Notes under the pieces: model-generated | What the model was told of the DNA's origin: nothing | The model's database searches: none | The model's input: the letters and a program-made list of their open reading frames with translations, nothing else | Position numbers and translations under genes: made by a program | NCBI GenBank assembly: GCA_947466075.1 | Contig: CANIBP010000020.1 | Coordinates: forward strand, 25,665 to 89,664 | DNA from: Verrucomicrobiaceae bacterium | GTDB taxonomy: Bacteria; Verrucomicrobiota; Verrucomicrobiia; Verrucomicrobiales; Verrucomicrobiaceae | Length of the DNA stretch: 64,000 nucleotides | Direction: 5' to 3' | Part shown: piece by piece, positions 50,380-59,582 of the stretch | Layout of the letters: each line of letters opens with the position of its first letter | How positions within the stretch are numbered: position 1 is the stretch's first letter

Positions 50380-51855
50380 ATGAAATTCGCCGTCTTATTC
50401 CTCTCGCTCCAGTTCACGGCCATCACCCACGCCGCCGATTCTCGACCGAACATCCTGTTCATCGCCATCGATGACCAAAACGACTGGATCGGCTGCATGG
50501 GCGGGCATCCGCAGGTGAAATCGCCAGCGATTGATGCGTTGGCAAAGCGCGGCACGCTCTTTGCCAATGCGCACTGCCAGGCACCGCTGTGCAATCCTTC
50601 TCGCAGCTCGTTGCTCACCGGTCTGCGGCCTTCCAGCACGGGTATCTGTGGTCTTGCGCCGGGGATTCGTGAGGTGGAGCAGACGAAGCAGCACATCACA
50701 CTGCCACAGACATTCACGACTGCCGGTTACTTCACGTCAACCTCCGGCAAGATCTACCACGACGGCTCCATGCGCGGTGGTGATCAGAAAGCAGAGTTCA
50801 ATGAGTGGACCAAAGTCGCCGGCATGCCGAAGCCGAAGCAACCCATCGCCAAGCTGCCAGGCAAAGACCGTCATCCAGCGATGGACTGGGGCGTGTTTCC
50901 TGAGAAAGACGAAGACAACATCGACTGGAAGATCGCTGACGCAGCCATCGACGCCATGAAACGTGCGCCAGCCGACAAGCCCTTCTTCATCGCTGCTGGA
51001 TTCCGTCTGCCGCACGTGCCGTGCTTTGCCTCACAGGCTTGGTTTGACCTCTATCCCGATGCCGAACTCAAAATGCCAGCCGTCAAAGAAGACGACCGCG
51101 CCGACCTGCCAAAGTTCGCCGATTTCCTTCACTGGAAGCTGCCGGAGCCACGCCTGAGCACCTTGCGCGCGATGGGCGAGTGGCGGCCACTTGTACGCGC
51201 CTACCTGGCCTGCGTCAGCTTCATGGACAGCCAAGTCGGGCGCTTGATCACCCAACTCGAAGCCAGTGGCCGTGCAGAAAACACCATCATCGTGCTGTGG
51301 GGCGATCACGGTTGGCATCTCGGCGAAAAAGGCATCACGGGCAAAAACACCTTGTGGGACCGCAGCACCAAAGTGCCGCTCATCTTCGCCGGTCCTGGTG
51401 TGAAAGCCGGACAAGTCTGCCACAGCCCTGCTGAACTGCTCGACATCTTCCCTACCCTGCTCGCGCTGACGAAAATGCCAGCACGCAGCGATCTCGAAGG
51501 CCACAGCCTCGTGCCGCAGCTTCAAGATGCCAAGGCACCGCGCGAATGGCCCGCCATCACCACGCACAACAAAGGCAACCACGGCATCCGCACCACCGAC
51601 TGGCGCTACATTCAATACGCCGACGGCAGCGAGGAACTCTACGACATGAAAAACGATCCCAACGAGTGGACCAACCTCGCTGGCGATTCGAATCACGCCG
51701 CCAAAAAAGCCGAACTCGCGAAATGGCTGCCCAAGATCGACAAAGACCCCGTTCCCGGCAGCAAAAGCCGCGTGCTGACCTATGATCCAGTCACCAAGGA
51801 AGCCGTTTGGGAAGACAAACCGATTGATAAGACCGCTCCGCTGCCTGAGCCGTAA
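50380..51855 (+). CDS. Sulfatase (Cys-type, iduronate-2-sulfatase-like)
   Basis: The 491-residue protein has a Sec signal (FAVLFLSLQFTAITHAAD), metal-binding ILFIAIDDQNDW (D31, D32) and the formylglycine motif CNPSRSSLLTGLRPS with C71 as the residue converted to formylglycine. Other landmarks are TSGKIYHDG, VLWGDHGWHLGEKG and LYDMKNDPNEWTNLA. These fit the iduronate-2-sulfatase-like group of family S1, which removes sulfate from polysaccharides in the periplasm or outside. A maturase (FGE or anSME) is required; the SUMF1-like protein encoded at 27667-28536 is a doubtful candidate. The gene is followed after 3 bases by the histidine kinase gene. Confidence 0.93.
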   Translation: MKFAVLFLSLQFTAITHAADSRPNILFIAIDDQNDWIGCMGGHPQVKSPAIDALAKRGTLFANAHCQAPLCNPSRSSLLTGLRPSSTGICGLAPGIREVEQTKQHITLPQTFTTAGYFTSTSGKIYHDGSMRGGDQKAEFNEWTKVAGMPKPKQPIAKLPGKDRHPAMDWGVFPEKDEDNIDWKIADAAIDAMKRAPADKPFFIAAGFRLPHVPCFASQAWFDLYPDAELKMPAVKEDDRADLPKFADFLHWKLPEPRLSTLRAMGEWRPLVRAYLACVSFMDSQVGRLITQLEASGRAENTIIVLWGDHGWHLGEKGITGKNTLWDRSTKVPLIFAGPGVKAGQVCHSPAELLDIFPTLLALTKMPARSDLEGHSLVPQLQDAKAPREWPAITTHNKGNHGIRTTDWRYIQYADGSEELYDMKNDPNEWTNLAGDSNHAAKKAELAKWLPKIDKDPVPGSKSRVLTYDPVTKEAVWEDKPIDKTAPLPEP

Positions 51856-51858
51856 GGC

Positions 51859-52947
51859 GTGTCTTCCATGATCAAATCCTGGCGCTTCGGCCTCGGCTTC
51901 CTCGCGTTCATCGTCGTGGGATCGCTGCTGCTGTTGTCATGGCTGCGCCAACGCGAGCGTGATGAGTCGAACCGCTTGTTTCAGGCTTTGATTCAAGCGG
52001 ATGCTGAATTCGTACGGCGCATGAATCTGCCGCGCAGTGAGAAGCTAGCGAAGGATCTGGAGCAACTGCTTGGCATGCAGATTGAGTTTCGTGAACCAGG
52101 TAAGCTCACGGAAAGCGAAAACACCGTGAGCATTCGCCTTGATGACAAGAACGACATGATATTCACCCGCAAACCCGTCGCCTCATCGCTCTCCATGCGC
52201 GATCCGGCCACGCGGAATGCCTTCATCGCCTTCTGGCTCGTTTCCGGCCTCATGGGATGGCTGCTGGCTCGTGAGCGACTCAAGCGTGCCCAATCCGAAC
52301 GACTCGCAATGCTTGGCCGCGTGGCCACGAGTCTGGCGCATGACATCAAGAACCCGCTCGCCTCCATCCAACTGCATGCACAATTGATGACACCAAGCGA
52401 TGACGAAGATGCCAAGACACTGAAGATGATCGAGAGCGAGTCTGAGGTGATCGCCGGACTCGTCAATCAATGGCTGCACCTCGCCAATCCGCTGCCGCCC
52501 AAATTGGTGAAGCTTGATGTGACTGAATGTGTGGCTGCTGTGGTGCGAAATCTAGAGGCACAAGCACGGCATACCGTGGTTGATATCGAAAACGGACTTG
52601 TTGGGCCTATTTGGGTTATGGGTGATGCGCAGCGGCTTTCGCAGGCGCTCCGCAATCTCATCGTGAACGCGATCCAGGCGATGCCACGAGGTGGTAAGCT
52701 GCAAATCAGCGCCGAGAGCCATGAAAACACCGTTTCGCTTCGTTTTGCCGACTCAGGCTCCGGTTTCTCCGAAACTGCTCTCGCTCGCGGCACCGAGCTA
52801 TTTTTCACCGAGAAGGAAGGCGGCATGGGCGTGGGCCTCAATATTGTCGCGAGCATCATTGAGGCACATGGTGGCCGACTTGAATTGCAGAATGACCCCA
52901 AGGGCGGCGCGGTTATCATCGTATCGCTTCCCGCACTCGCCGCATGA
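51859..52947 (+). CDS. Sensor histidine kinase
   Basis: The 362-residue protein starts with GTG at 51859 (an ATG at 51868 is possible). One N-terminal helix (FLAFIVVGSLLLLSWLR) and a second (AFIAFWLVSGLMGWLL, 121-137) flank a short extracytoplasmic region of about 90 residues. The HisKA box is RVATSLAHDIKNPLASIQLH with H161. The ATP-binding domain shows N box LRNLIVNAIQAMP, G1 FADSGSGF and G2 GGMGVGLNIVASIIEAHGG. No HAMP domain is evident. The stop overlaps the regulator start by ATGA, so kinase and regulator are a coupled pair. Confidence 0.93.
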   Translation: MSSMIKSWRFGLGFLAFIVVGSLLLLSWLRQRERDESNRLFQALIQADAEFVRRMNLPRSEKLAKDLEQLLGMQIEFREPGKLTESENTVSIRLDDKNDMIFTRKPVASSLSMRDPATRNAFIAFWLVSGLMGWLLARERLKRAQSERLAMLGRVATSLAHDIKNPLASIQLHAQLMTPSDDEDAKTLKMIESESEVIAGLVNQWLHLANPLPPKLVKLDVTECVAAVVRNLEAQARHTVVDIENGLVGPIWVMGDAQRLSQALRNLIVNAIQAMPRGGKLQISAESHENTVSLRFADSGSGFSETALARGTELFFTEKEGGMGVGLNIVASIIEAHGGRLELQNDPKGGAVIIVSLPALAA

Positions 52948-54182
52948 ACGCCAACATCCTCATCATCGAAGACGAATACGCCCTCGCCGCTGCGCTCTCG
53001 ACTGTGGTGCGACGTTTGGATGCCACGCCCGTCATCGCAGCCAGCGGACAAGGAGGAATCGACAAACTCGGCTCGCAAAACTTCGCACTCATCATTCTCG
53101 ATGTCGGATTGCCGGACATGAGTGGCCTCAAAGTGCTCAAGAAGATCCAAACACTTTCCAAGCCTCCCCCCGTGCTCGTCATCACCGCGCATGGCACGCT
53201 CGACACCGCACTGGAGGCACGCCGTCTCGGCGCACGCGAGTATTTCCTCAAACCGCTCAACTTGGCGGATCTCCAACGCACCATTCGCGGAGTTTTCATG
53301 CCTGCTAAAATGGAGTCCTCATCGCAGACAACGATGATCGGCAGTAGTGAACCCATGCAGCGTGCGTTCGCTGTCATTGCGCAAGCGAGTGGCAATGACG
53401 CGCCGGTGTTACTCATGGGACCACCAGGCAGTGGCAAAAGCATCGCTGCTGAAGTGATTCATCGTCACAGCGCACGCGCGAGTGAGCCGCTGATCGTTTA
53501 TCGAGCCGATGAGTGGCCAGTTGATCGCGCTGAAGCCGCTTTGGACGAAGCAATCAGCAAAGTTGGCAAAGGAGTGCTTTTTCTTGATGAGATCAGCACG
53601 TGGTCCAAGCCGCTACAGGCTGCGCTGATGCATCGCCTCGGTGATTTGAAGGCAAGAGTCTTCAGCGCGTCGAGTCACGATTTGTCCGCCGTGCGTGAAG
53701 ACCTGTTTTACTCGCTGGCCGTGCTGCAAGTCACGCTTCCGCCGCTGGCTGAGCGCACGGGCGATATTGCGGCGTTGGCGGCATCGTTTGTGGGGGAACA
53801 CGTGCTTTCTGCGGAAGCCTTGGCGGTGCTCAAAGCCCACGACTGGCCAGGCAATGTCCGTGAACTGAAAGCCGCAATGATTCACGCCGCTGCGGTGTGC
53901 AACGGCAGCACAATCCTGCCGCATCATTTGCCTGTTAGCTTGGCGAAAGTCGAAGATTCCAATCATCTCGAGGAGGCTATGAAGCGCAGCCTTGGGACAT
54001 GGCTGGATCAGAAGACCACAGGTGCAGACGAGAGGATGCCCGCTTATGATGATCTGCTCGAAACCGTCGAGACCGCTATGCTGGGGACGTTGTTGAAGCG
54101 CTTTGATGGCAAACCAACTCGCTTGGCCGCGGCGATGAAGATGAACCGAGCGACGCTTCGGCGAAAGCTGCGTGAAGAGTGA
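52944..54182 (+). CDS. NtrC-like response regulator lacking the GAFTGA loop
   Basis: The 412-residue protein has a receiver domain (phosphoacceptor D53 in LIILDVGLPDMSG, K103), an AAA+ domain (Walker A GPPGSGKS 159-166; Walker B VLFLDE 211-216; REDLFYSLAVLQVTLPPLAE 251-270; WPGNVREL 301-308) and a Fis-type helix-turn-helix at the end (TRLAAAMKMNRATLRRKLR). The segment between Walker A and B that normally holds GAFTGA, needed to contact sigma-54, is shorter and lacks it. It may therefore control transcription without sigma-54. It is coupled to the histidine kinase. Confidence 0.9.
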   Translation: MNANILIIEDEYALAAALSTVVRRLDATPVIAASGQGGIDKLGSQNFALIILDVGLPDMSGLKVLKKIQTLSKPPPVLVITAHGTLDTALEARRLGAREYFLKPLNLADLQRTIRGVFMPAKMESSSQTTMIGSSEPMQRAFAVIAQASGNDAPVLLMGPPGSGKSIAAEVIHRHSARASEPLIVYRADEWPVDRAEAALDEAISKVGKGVLFLDEISTWSKPLQAALMHRLGDLKARVFSASSHDLSAVREDLFYSLAVLQVTLPPLAERTGDIAALAASFVGEHVLSAEALAVLKAHDWPGNVRELKAAMIHAAAVCNGSTILPHHLPVSLAKVEDSNHLEEAMKRSLGTWLDQKTTGADERMPAYDDLLETVETAMLGTLLKRFDGKPTRLAAAMKMNRATLRRKLREE

Positions 54183-55844
54183 CTAGTTGCCGTCGGCTTT
54201 GCCCGGTACGCGTGGATCGTTCGCCGGGAAGAACAGCTTTTTGTCCTGATCAAAGAAGATGGCTTGGCAGGCGCCGAAGGATGTCGTTTCGGCGAGTTTG
54301 TGACCCAGCGCTTTAACTCGGTTGAGTGTGCCCTCACCGAAGGCTTTTTCGATTTTGAGTTCTTCCGGATTCCACTGGTGGTGGAAGCGAGGTTCAGCGA
54401 GGGCAGCTTCGGGTAGCATGCCGTCGTCGATGATGTTGGTAAGCAGAAGGAGGGCTTGCGTGATGATGGTGGGTCCGCCGGCGGCACCGGTGACGATGAC
54501 GGGCTTGCCGTCTTTGAGAACAATCGTCGGGCTCATGCTGGAAAGAGGACGTTTACCTGGGGCAACGGCGTTGGCTTCAGCGCCGACGAGTTTGAAGGCG
54601 TTGGGTATGCCGGGCTGCACGGCGAAGTCGTCCATTTCGTCATTGAGCAGGACGCCAGTGCCTGGGATAACGACTTTGCTGCCGAAGGCGGTGTTGATGG
54701 TTTGATTGAGCGCGACCCAGTTGCCCTCGGCGTCGGCAGTGCAAAGGAAGGTGGTGTGTTTGCCGAAGACATCGCCCTCCCAATGCGGCGGCATGTTGTG
54801 GCCGGGGACTTCGGTGGCGTGATCGAGGTCGATTTTCTTGGCGAGTTCGGCAGCGTAGTCTGGCGAGACAAGGCCACGTGGCACTTTAACGAAGTCGGGA
54901 TCGCCAAGCCAATAAGCACGATCTGCGAAGGCGAGTTTCATGGCCTCGGTGATGACATGAATGCGGCTGCTGGCGCGGAAATGCTTCAGTGGAAAGTATT
55001 CGAGGATGTTGAGGATCTGCGCGACATGAACGCCGCCGGAACTGGGCGGCGGCATGGTGATGAGATCGTAACCGCGATACTTGGAGCGGATCGCCTCGCG
55101 CTCGGGCGCTCTATAGTTGGCGTAATCGGCGGCGGTGGTAATGCCGCCGTTGGTTTTCATCCATTCTTCGGTTTTTTTCGCAAATTCACCTTCGTAAAAC
55201 CAAGCGATGCCTTTCTCAGCTATGGCGCGGTAAGTGGCCGCGAGGTCGGTTTGGACGAGGGTTTGGTCCTTTTCGAGGGGTTTGCCGTCTTTGAGGAAAA
55301 TGGCGGCTGAAGCGGGGAATAGGGCCAGTTTGGCTGCTGTGGCGGCAAGTTTGCGCGCATAGACTTCATCGAGGGGAAAGCCCTTCTCGGCGATCTCAGC
55401 TGCGGGGAGTAGCACGTCGGTGAGTTTGAGCTTGCCGTGCTTCGTTTGCGCAGCGGCGCAGGCTTTGAGGTAGCCAGGGACGCCGCTGGCGAGAGCGCCG
55501 GTCTTGCTGGCTTCGTCGTCCAGCTTGCCGTTGATGACATACATGTCGCGAGAAGCCTTGGCGGGGGCCATTTCGCGGCCGTCGATACAGGTGACCGTGC
55601 CGTCGGCAGCATGAATGACAAAAAAACAGCCACCGCCGATGCCGGAGTTGTGACCATCGACGACACCGAGGGTCAGACCTGCGGCGATGGCCGCGTCGAT
55701 AGCGTTGCCGCCTTTCTCAAAGGCCTGCATGCCCGCCGCTGTTGCCAGCGGATGCACGGTGGCGATGGCATGCTTCGGGAAGGAAGCGTCGGCAGCGTGG
55801 AGCAGATTCGTGGCGAGTACGAGCAGTGCGGAGAACGCTTTCAT
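54183..55844 (-). CDS. ggt: Gamma-glutamyltransferase
   Basis: The 553-residue precursor has a Sec signal (FSALLVLATNLLHAADA), the large-subunit region with GHNSGIGGGCFFVIH and GREMAPAKASRDM, and the autocleavage site before T364 in GKHTTFLCTADAEGNWVALN. The small subunit has TAFGSKVVIPGTGVLLNDEM and PLSSMSPTIVLKDGKPV with the oxyanion Ser-Ser. It cleaves glutathione and gamma-glutamyl peptides in the periplasm. Gene and regulator stops abut (54182/54183), so they converge tightly. No partner gene is adjacent. Confidence 0.95.
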   Translation of the reverse strand: MKAFSALLVLATNLLHAADASFPKHAIATVHPLATAAGMQAFEKGGNAIDAAIAAGLTLGVVDGHNSGIGGGCFFVIHAADGTVTCIDGREMAPAKASRDMYVINGKLDDEASKTGALASGVPGYLKACAAAQTKHGKLKLTDVLLPAAEIAEKGFPLDEVYARKLAATAAKLALFPASAAIFLKDGKPLEKDQTLVQTDLAATYRAIAEKGIAWFYEGEFAKKTEEWMKTNGGITTAADYANYRAPEREAIRSKYRGYDLITMPPPSSGGVHVAQILNILEYFPLKHFRASSRIHVITEAMKLAFADRAYWLGDPDFVKVPRGLVSPDYAAELAKKIDLDHATEVPGHNMPPHWEGDVFGKHTTFLCTADAEGNWVALNQTINTAFGSKVVIPGTGVLLNDEMDDFAVQPGIPNAFKLVGAEANAVAPGKRPLSSMSPTIVLKDGKPVIVTGAAGGPTIITQALLLLTNIIDDGMLPEAALAEPRFHHQWNPEELKIEKAFGEGTLNRVKALGHKLAETTSFGACQAIFFDQDKKLFFPANDPRVPGKADGN

Positions 55845-55918
55845 GCCGCGAGGCTAGCGACGAGTCATTATGCCGTCGATGAAAAAAGACTCACCAAAAT
55901 CAGTGATTCTCAGTGGGA

Positions 55919-56356
55919 TTACTCGGAGCGCTTCCAACTCAACCAAGCCTGGCGGTAGGTAAAGGCCATCGCCATGATACCGGCAAACAAGAGTAGGCCG
56001 CGATTGGTCTCTGGCACCGTCTGCACCATTCTGGCGACGTTGTCAGGCAGGGTAAATGAGAGTGTCCCAGCCACGTTGTGCTCAGCAGCACCGGCCGCGA
56101 TGACGGCGGTGATGCTGCAAACGAGCCAGTAGGTAATGGAGCGCAAAGTCACTGAATTGAATATATCAATAGCCGATGAGGCCTGGCTAGGACAAGACTT
56201 TTTTGGTAACGAGATTGGCGCATTTTGTTCATTATCAGTGGTTGGCTTGGATGGACTTAGGGGAATCGCTGATGATGCTGGCGGATGCCTTCCTGCTTGC
56301 GAGATCACTGTGCCTCCGCCATGACTACGGCCCCTCAACCCCGGCAAATCATCCAT
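55919..56356 (-). CDS. Small membrane protein, unknown function
   Basis: About 145 residues if started at the ATG at 56356, which lies back to back with the hom start. The convincing part is the C-terminal 85 residues, with two membrane helices (ITYWLVCSITAVIAAGAAE and GLLLFAGIMAMAFTYRQAW) and the ending LSWKRSE. The N-terminal 60 residues (HPPASSAIPLSPSKPTTDNE) look disordered and could be non-coding if a later start is used. No family is recognised. The frame opens further upstream, to 56434, but this would overlap hom. Confidence 0.4.
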   Translation of the reverse strand: MDDLPGLRGRSHGGGTVISQAGRHPPASSAIPLSPSKPTTDNEQNAPISLPKKSCPSQASSAIDIFNSVTLRSITYWLVCSITAVIAAGAAEHNVAGTLSFTLPDNVARMVQTVPETNRGLLLFAGIMAMAFTYRQAWLSWKRSE

Positions 56357-56357
56357 C

Positions 56358-57680
56358 ATGTCCATCGTCAGTTCTGCGCGCGTCATTAACATAGGCTTGG
56401 CCGGATTAGGCAACGTCGGGGCAGGAGTGTTCAAGAATCTTCAAGCCAATCGCTCTCTTATCAGTCAGCGCACTGGTGCAGACCTGCATATCACACGGGT
56501 GGCGGTGCGTGATCTGGTGCGTCCTCGCGATGTGGCTGTGCCTGCGGAACTTTTGACGACAGACTGGCGTGAACTGGTCAATGATCCGGCCATACCGGTG
56601 ATCGTCGAACTGATCGGCGGCACGACGACAGCCTACGAAATGGTTGCTGCGGCGTTACGCGCCAAAAAAATCGTCGTCACGGGCAACAAGGCATTGCTGG
56701 CGGAGCGCGGGAAGGAATTATTCGCGCTGGCCGAGGAATGCGGCGTGCCGATTTACTTTGAGGCGGCTGTGGCAGGCGGTATCCCGATCATTCAGGTGCT
56801 GCAGGAGGGCCTAGTGGGAAATCACATCCGCTCCATTCACGGGATCATCAACGGCACCTGCAATTACATCCTCACGCGGATGTCGCAGGCTGGTTTGAGC
56901 TATGTGGACGCCTTGCGCGAGGCGCAGGAAAAAGGCTACGCTGAGGCCGATCCCACACTGGATGTCAGCGGGTGGGATGCGGCGCACAAGGCGATCATTC
57001 TTGCTTCGTTGAGTTATGGCTTCTGGATTCCGCAGGACAAAGTGCATGTGGAAGGGGTGGATCGCGTGAGCATCACCGACTTCAAGTTTGCCGAACGGTT
57101 GGGTTACACGATCAAGCTGCTCTCTGTGATCCGTGCGGATGAAAATGGTCTCGTGGAAGTGCGCACACAGCCGACCCTGGTGCCGCTGTCACATGTGCTG
57201 GCAAGTGTGAGCGGTGCGTTCAACGCGGTGCTGGTGAATGGCGACATCGTCGGTGAAACGCTGTTCTACGGCCGTGGTGCTGGACAAGACCCGACAAGCA
57301 GCAGCGTCATCAGCGATCTCTGTGAAGCCGCCGCAGTGCTGATGCATGGCGCACGCCACAGCGGCTTCGTGCCGCATGGTCTCTACGGGAAGTCGAAGCC
57401 CATCGACGATACGGTGTCGCGTTATTATCTCCGTCTCACGGTTGATGACGTGCCCGGTGTTCTGGCACAAGTGGCGGCGGTGCTTGGCCTGCGTGGCATC
57501 GGCATTTCATCAATGATTCAGCCGGAAGATCTTGAAGACACCAGTGGCGCGACCTCGCTGGTGCTCATGATCCATGATGCCCCCTTGGGAGATATGAAAT
57601 CAGCGCTCGCAGCCATTCGTCAGCTTGGCTGTGTGCGTGGCGAACCGAGTTGGATGCGGGTGGAGACATTGCAGGGATGA
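56358..57680 (+). CDS. hom: Homoserine dehydrogenase
   Basis: The 440-residue enzyme reduces aspartate semialdehyde to homoserine, feeding methionine and threonine synthesis. It has the NAD(P) motif NIGLAGLGNVGAGVF, VVTGNKALLAERGKELFALA, the substrate-binding FEAAVAGGIPIIQVLQEGL, NGTCNYILTRM and KGYAEADPTLDVSGWDAAHK. A C-terminal ACT domain (LRLTVDDVPGVLAQVAAVLG) suggests feedback control by an amino acid, commonly threonine. Length fits monofunctional Hom with an ACT domain. Aspartokinase and threonine synthase genes are not nearby. Confidence 0.96.
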   Translation: MSIVSSARVINIGLAGLGNVGAGVFKNLQANRSLISQRTGADLHITRVAVRDLVRPRDVAVPAELLTTDWRELVNDPAIPVIVELIGGTTTAYEMVAAALRAKKIVVTGNKALLAERGKELFALAEECGVPIYFEAAVAGGIPIIQVLQEGLVGNHIRSIHGIINGTCNYILTRMSQAGLSYVDALREAQEKGYAEADPTLDVSGWDAAHKAIILASLSYGFWIPQDKVHVEGVDRVSITDFKFAERLGYTIKLLSVIRADENGLVEVRTQPTLVPLSHVLASVSGAFNAVLVNGDIVGETLFYGRGAGQDPTSSSVISDLCEAAAVLMHGARHSGFVPHGLYGKSKPIDDTVSRYYLRLTVDDVPGVLAQVAAVLGLRGIGISSMIQPEDLEDTSGATSLVLMIHDAPLGDMKSALAAIRQLGCVRGEPSWMRVETLQG

Positions 57681-57746
57681 CCACCATGGTGACAAAAATC
57701 AGGCGGATTAACTTTGGCGTGGAATGCGGCATGGAATGATGAGAGC

Positions 57747-58790
57747 ATGTCGTTCATGAAAATCGTTATCGCCGATCTCACCACCCTTGTTAGGGGAACC
57801 CTGCTGTGTGGAGATCCTGCGGAACAGATCACGGGGTTTGCTTCCCTGAAGGAAGCTATCACTGGCGATTTGAGCTTCTTCCATGACGCCCGCTACAATG
57901 AGCGGTTGGTGAATACCCATGCCAGTGCGATCCTTGTGCCCTTGGGCTGGACGGAATTCCCGCAGCATGCCGCCTGCATTGCGGTGGCGGACCCTTCCCG
58001 CTCTTTCGAGCAAATCGTCGAGAAATATGGCTTTCAGCCCGAACCTTTCGCGGCCGGAGTTCATGCTTCCGCAGTCATTGCTCCCACAGCCAAATTTGAT
58101 CCAGCACGAGTCTCCATTGGTCCAAATTCAGTAATCGAATCCGGGGTGGAACTTGGCGACGAAGTTGAAATCGGTGCCGGCTGCTTCGTCGGGCGCAATG
58201 TGAAGATTGGCAGAGGATCAAAGCTTTATCCGAACGCGACCGTGCATGCCGAATGCATGCTGGGTGAACGAGTCTTTTTGCACTCTAACGCAGTCATCGG
58301 CGCTGATGGTTTTGGTTATGAATTTGGTGAAGGTCGGCATCGCAAAGTGCGCCAAGCTGGCATCGTCCAAATCGACAACGATGTCGAAGTCGGTGCTGGC
58401 ACGACCGTGGATCGTGCGCGCTTTGGCCGCACCTGGATCGGCGAAGGCACCAAGATCGACAATCTCGTGCAGATCGGGCACAATGTCGTAATCGGAAAGC
58501 ACTGCATCATCGTCGCATGCACTGCTATCGCGGGTAGCGCGATGATTGGTGACTTTGTGGTCATTGCTGCACAGGTGGGCATCGCCGGACATGTCACCAT
58601 CGGTTCAAATGCCACGCTAGCCGCACGCTGTGGTGTCACGCGTGATCTAGCCGGCGGACAGACCTATCTCGGCTTTCCGGCGATTCCGGCCTCCGAGGAG
58701 AAGCGCCGCCTTGCCAGCATCAACCGCCTGCCGCAACTGGTCGCTCGTGTGAAGGAATTGGAGTCGGAAAAAGTCGGTGCCGCTTCCTGA
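57747..58790 (+). CDS. lpxD: UDP-3-O-acylglucosamine N-acyltransferase
   Basis: The 347-residue enzyme adds the N-linked hydroxyacyl chain to UDP-3-O-acylglucosamine in lipid A synthesis. It has the N-terminal uridine-binding domain (ITGFASLKEAITGDLSFFHD), a left-handed beta helix of hexapeptide repeats (VEIGAGCFVGRNVKIGRGSK), the ADGFGYEFGEGRHRK loop and the catalytic H245 in LVQIGHNVVIGKH, equivalent to E. coli H239. The ATG at 57747 was chosen; one at 57756 is possible. It shows that the organism makes a lipid A outer membrane. It is convergent with the CPBP protease gene. Confidence 0.96.
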   Translation: MSFMKIVIADLTTLVRGTLLCGDPAEQITGFASLKEAITGDLSFFHDARYNERLVNTHASAILVPLGWTEFPQHAACIAVADPSRSFEQIVEKYGFQPEPFAAGVHASAVIAPTAKFDPARVSIGPNSVIESGVELGDEVEIGAGCFVGRNVKIGRGSKLYPNATVHAECMLGERVFLHSNAVIGADGFGYEFGEGRHRKVRQAGIVQIDNDVEVGAGTTVDRARFGRTWIGEGTKIDNLVQIGHNVVIGKHCIIVACTAIAGSAMIGDFVVIAAQVGIAGHVTIGSNATLAARCGVTRDLAGGQTYLGFPAIPASEEKRRLASINRLPQLVARVKELESEKVGAAS

Positions 58791-58792
58791 TC

Positions 58793-59575
58793 TCACCAAA
58801 AGCCCCACTGCTGGTTTTTCATCACATAGAGACCGAGGGCGAGATTGCCGATGGCATGCATGAACACGCACGCACCGAGACTCTTGGTGCGCACTGCCAC
58901 GAAATACATCAATGATCCCCATACAAACGCGCCGAGGTAGTCCTCGGTATTGTGAATCAGCATCACGCCCAACGTAACAATCCAGAAAGTTTTCCAGCGA
59001 TGCGTGCCGAAGGCGATGCGCTCAAATCGGCCGTCTTCCGTCTGTAGAAAACGCATCAAAAAGCCGCGCCAAAATAATTCCTCAACAAACGGCACCACCA
59101 GTACCATGCGCACGAAGCGCATCCCCACGACCACGCTGAACCACAGTGTTGAATCCTTCGCGATCATCGGATCAAAGCCTTCTTTGCGTTCAGCAAGTCC
59201 CAGCCATTCCCACCATGAGGCGGGCTTGATGCCACGCTGAATCAATTCCTCGCGCAGCAGCGCAGGTGCAATCCAAACGGCGATGCCGACGATTCCAAGC
59301 ACAAACGCCATCCCTAGACCACGCCACGGTGCCAGAGTGTAATTTTTGCGAAACAACAGGAGCACTGCCGCGCAGAGCACCGTTTGCAGTGGATAGACCC
59401 AGTGCTCCGGCGCACGCAGATGCCACGGCAGTTCGGAGTTCTCGATGCGGAACAGGCCAGGAACGGCATTCAGCAATGTGAACAGCACGAGCGGCAGCAC
59501 ATGGGCGATCGCGGGTGAGACACGTGACATCATTGAGCGGATAATGGCAATGGACCGCCAATGCACAAGCAACAT
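58793..59575 (-). CDS. CPBP (CAAX-type) intramembrane metalloprotease-like protein
   Basis: The 260-residue protein has about seven membrane helices and the CPBP motifs: EELFWRG (E-E-x-x-x-R) in VPFVEELFWRGFLMRFL, a second His-containing helix (TLGVMLIHNTEDYLGAFVW) and a third with FMHAIGNLALGLYV. These fit the CAAX-protease-and-bacteriocin-processing family, metal-dependent membrane proteases. The substrate is unknown. The ATG at 59575 lies 7 bases after the upstream stop, so it is likely co-transcribed with the fused spermidine-synthase-like gene; later ATGs at 59530/59533 are possible. Confidence 0.88.
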   Translation of the reverse strand: MLLVHWRSIAIIRSMMSRVSPAIAHVLPLVLFTLLNAVPGLFRIENSELPWHLRAPEHWVYPLQTVLCAAVLLLFRKNYTLAPWRGLGMAFVLGIVGIAVWIAPALLREELIQRGIKPASWWEWLGLAERKEGFDPMIAKDSTLWFSVVVGMRFVRMVLVVPFVEELFWRGFLMRFLQTEDGRFERIAFGTHRWKTFWIVTLGVMLIHNTEDYLGAFVWGSLMYFVAVRTKSLGACVFMHAIGNLALGLYVMKNQQWGFW

Positions 59576-59582
59576 GCCGTGC

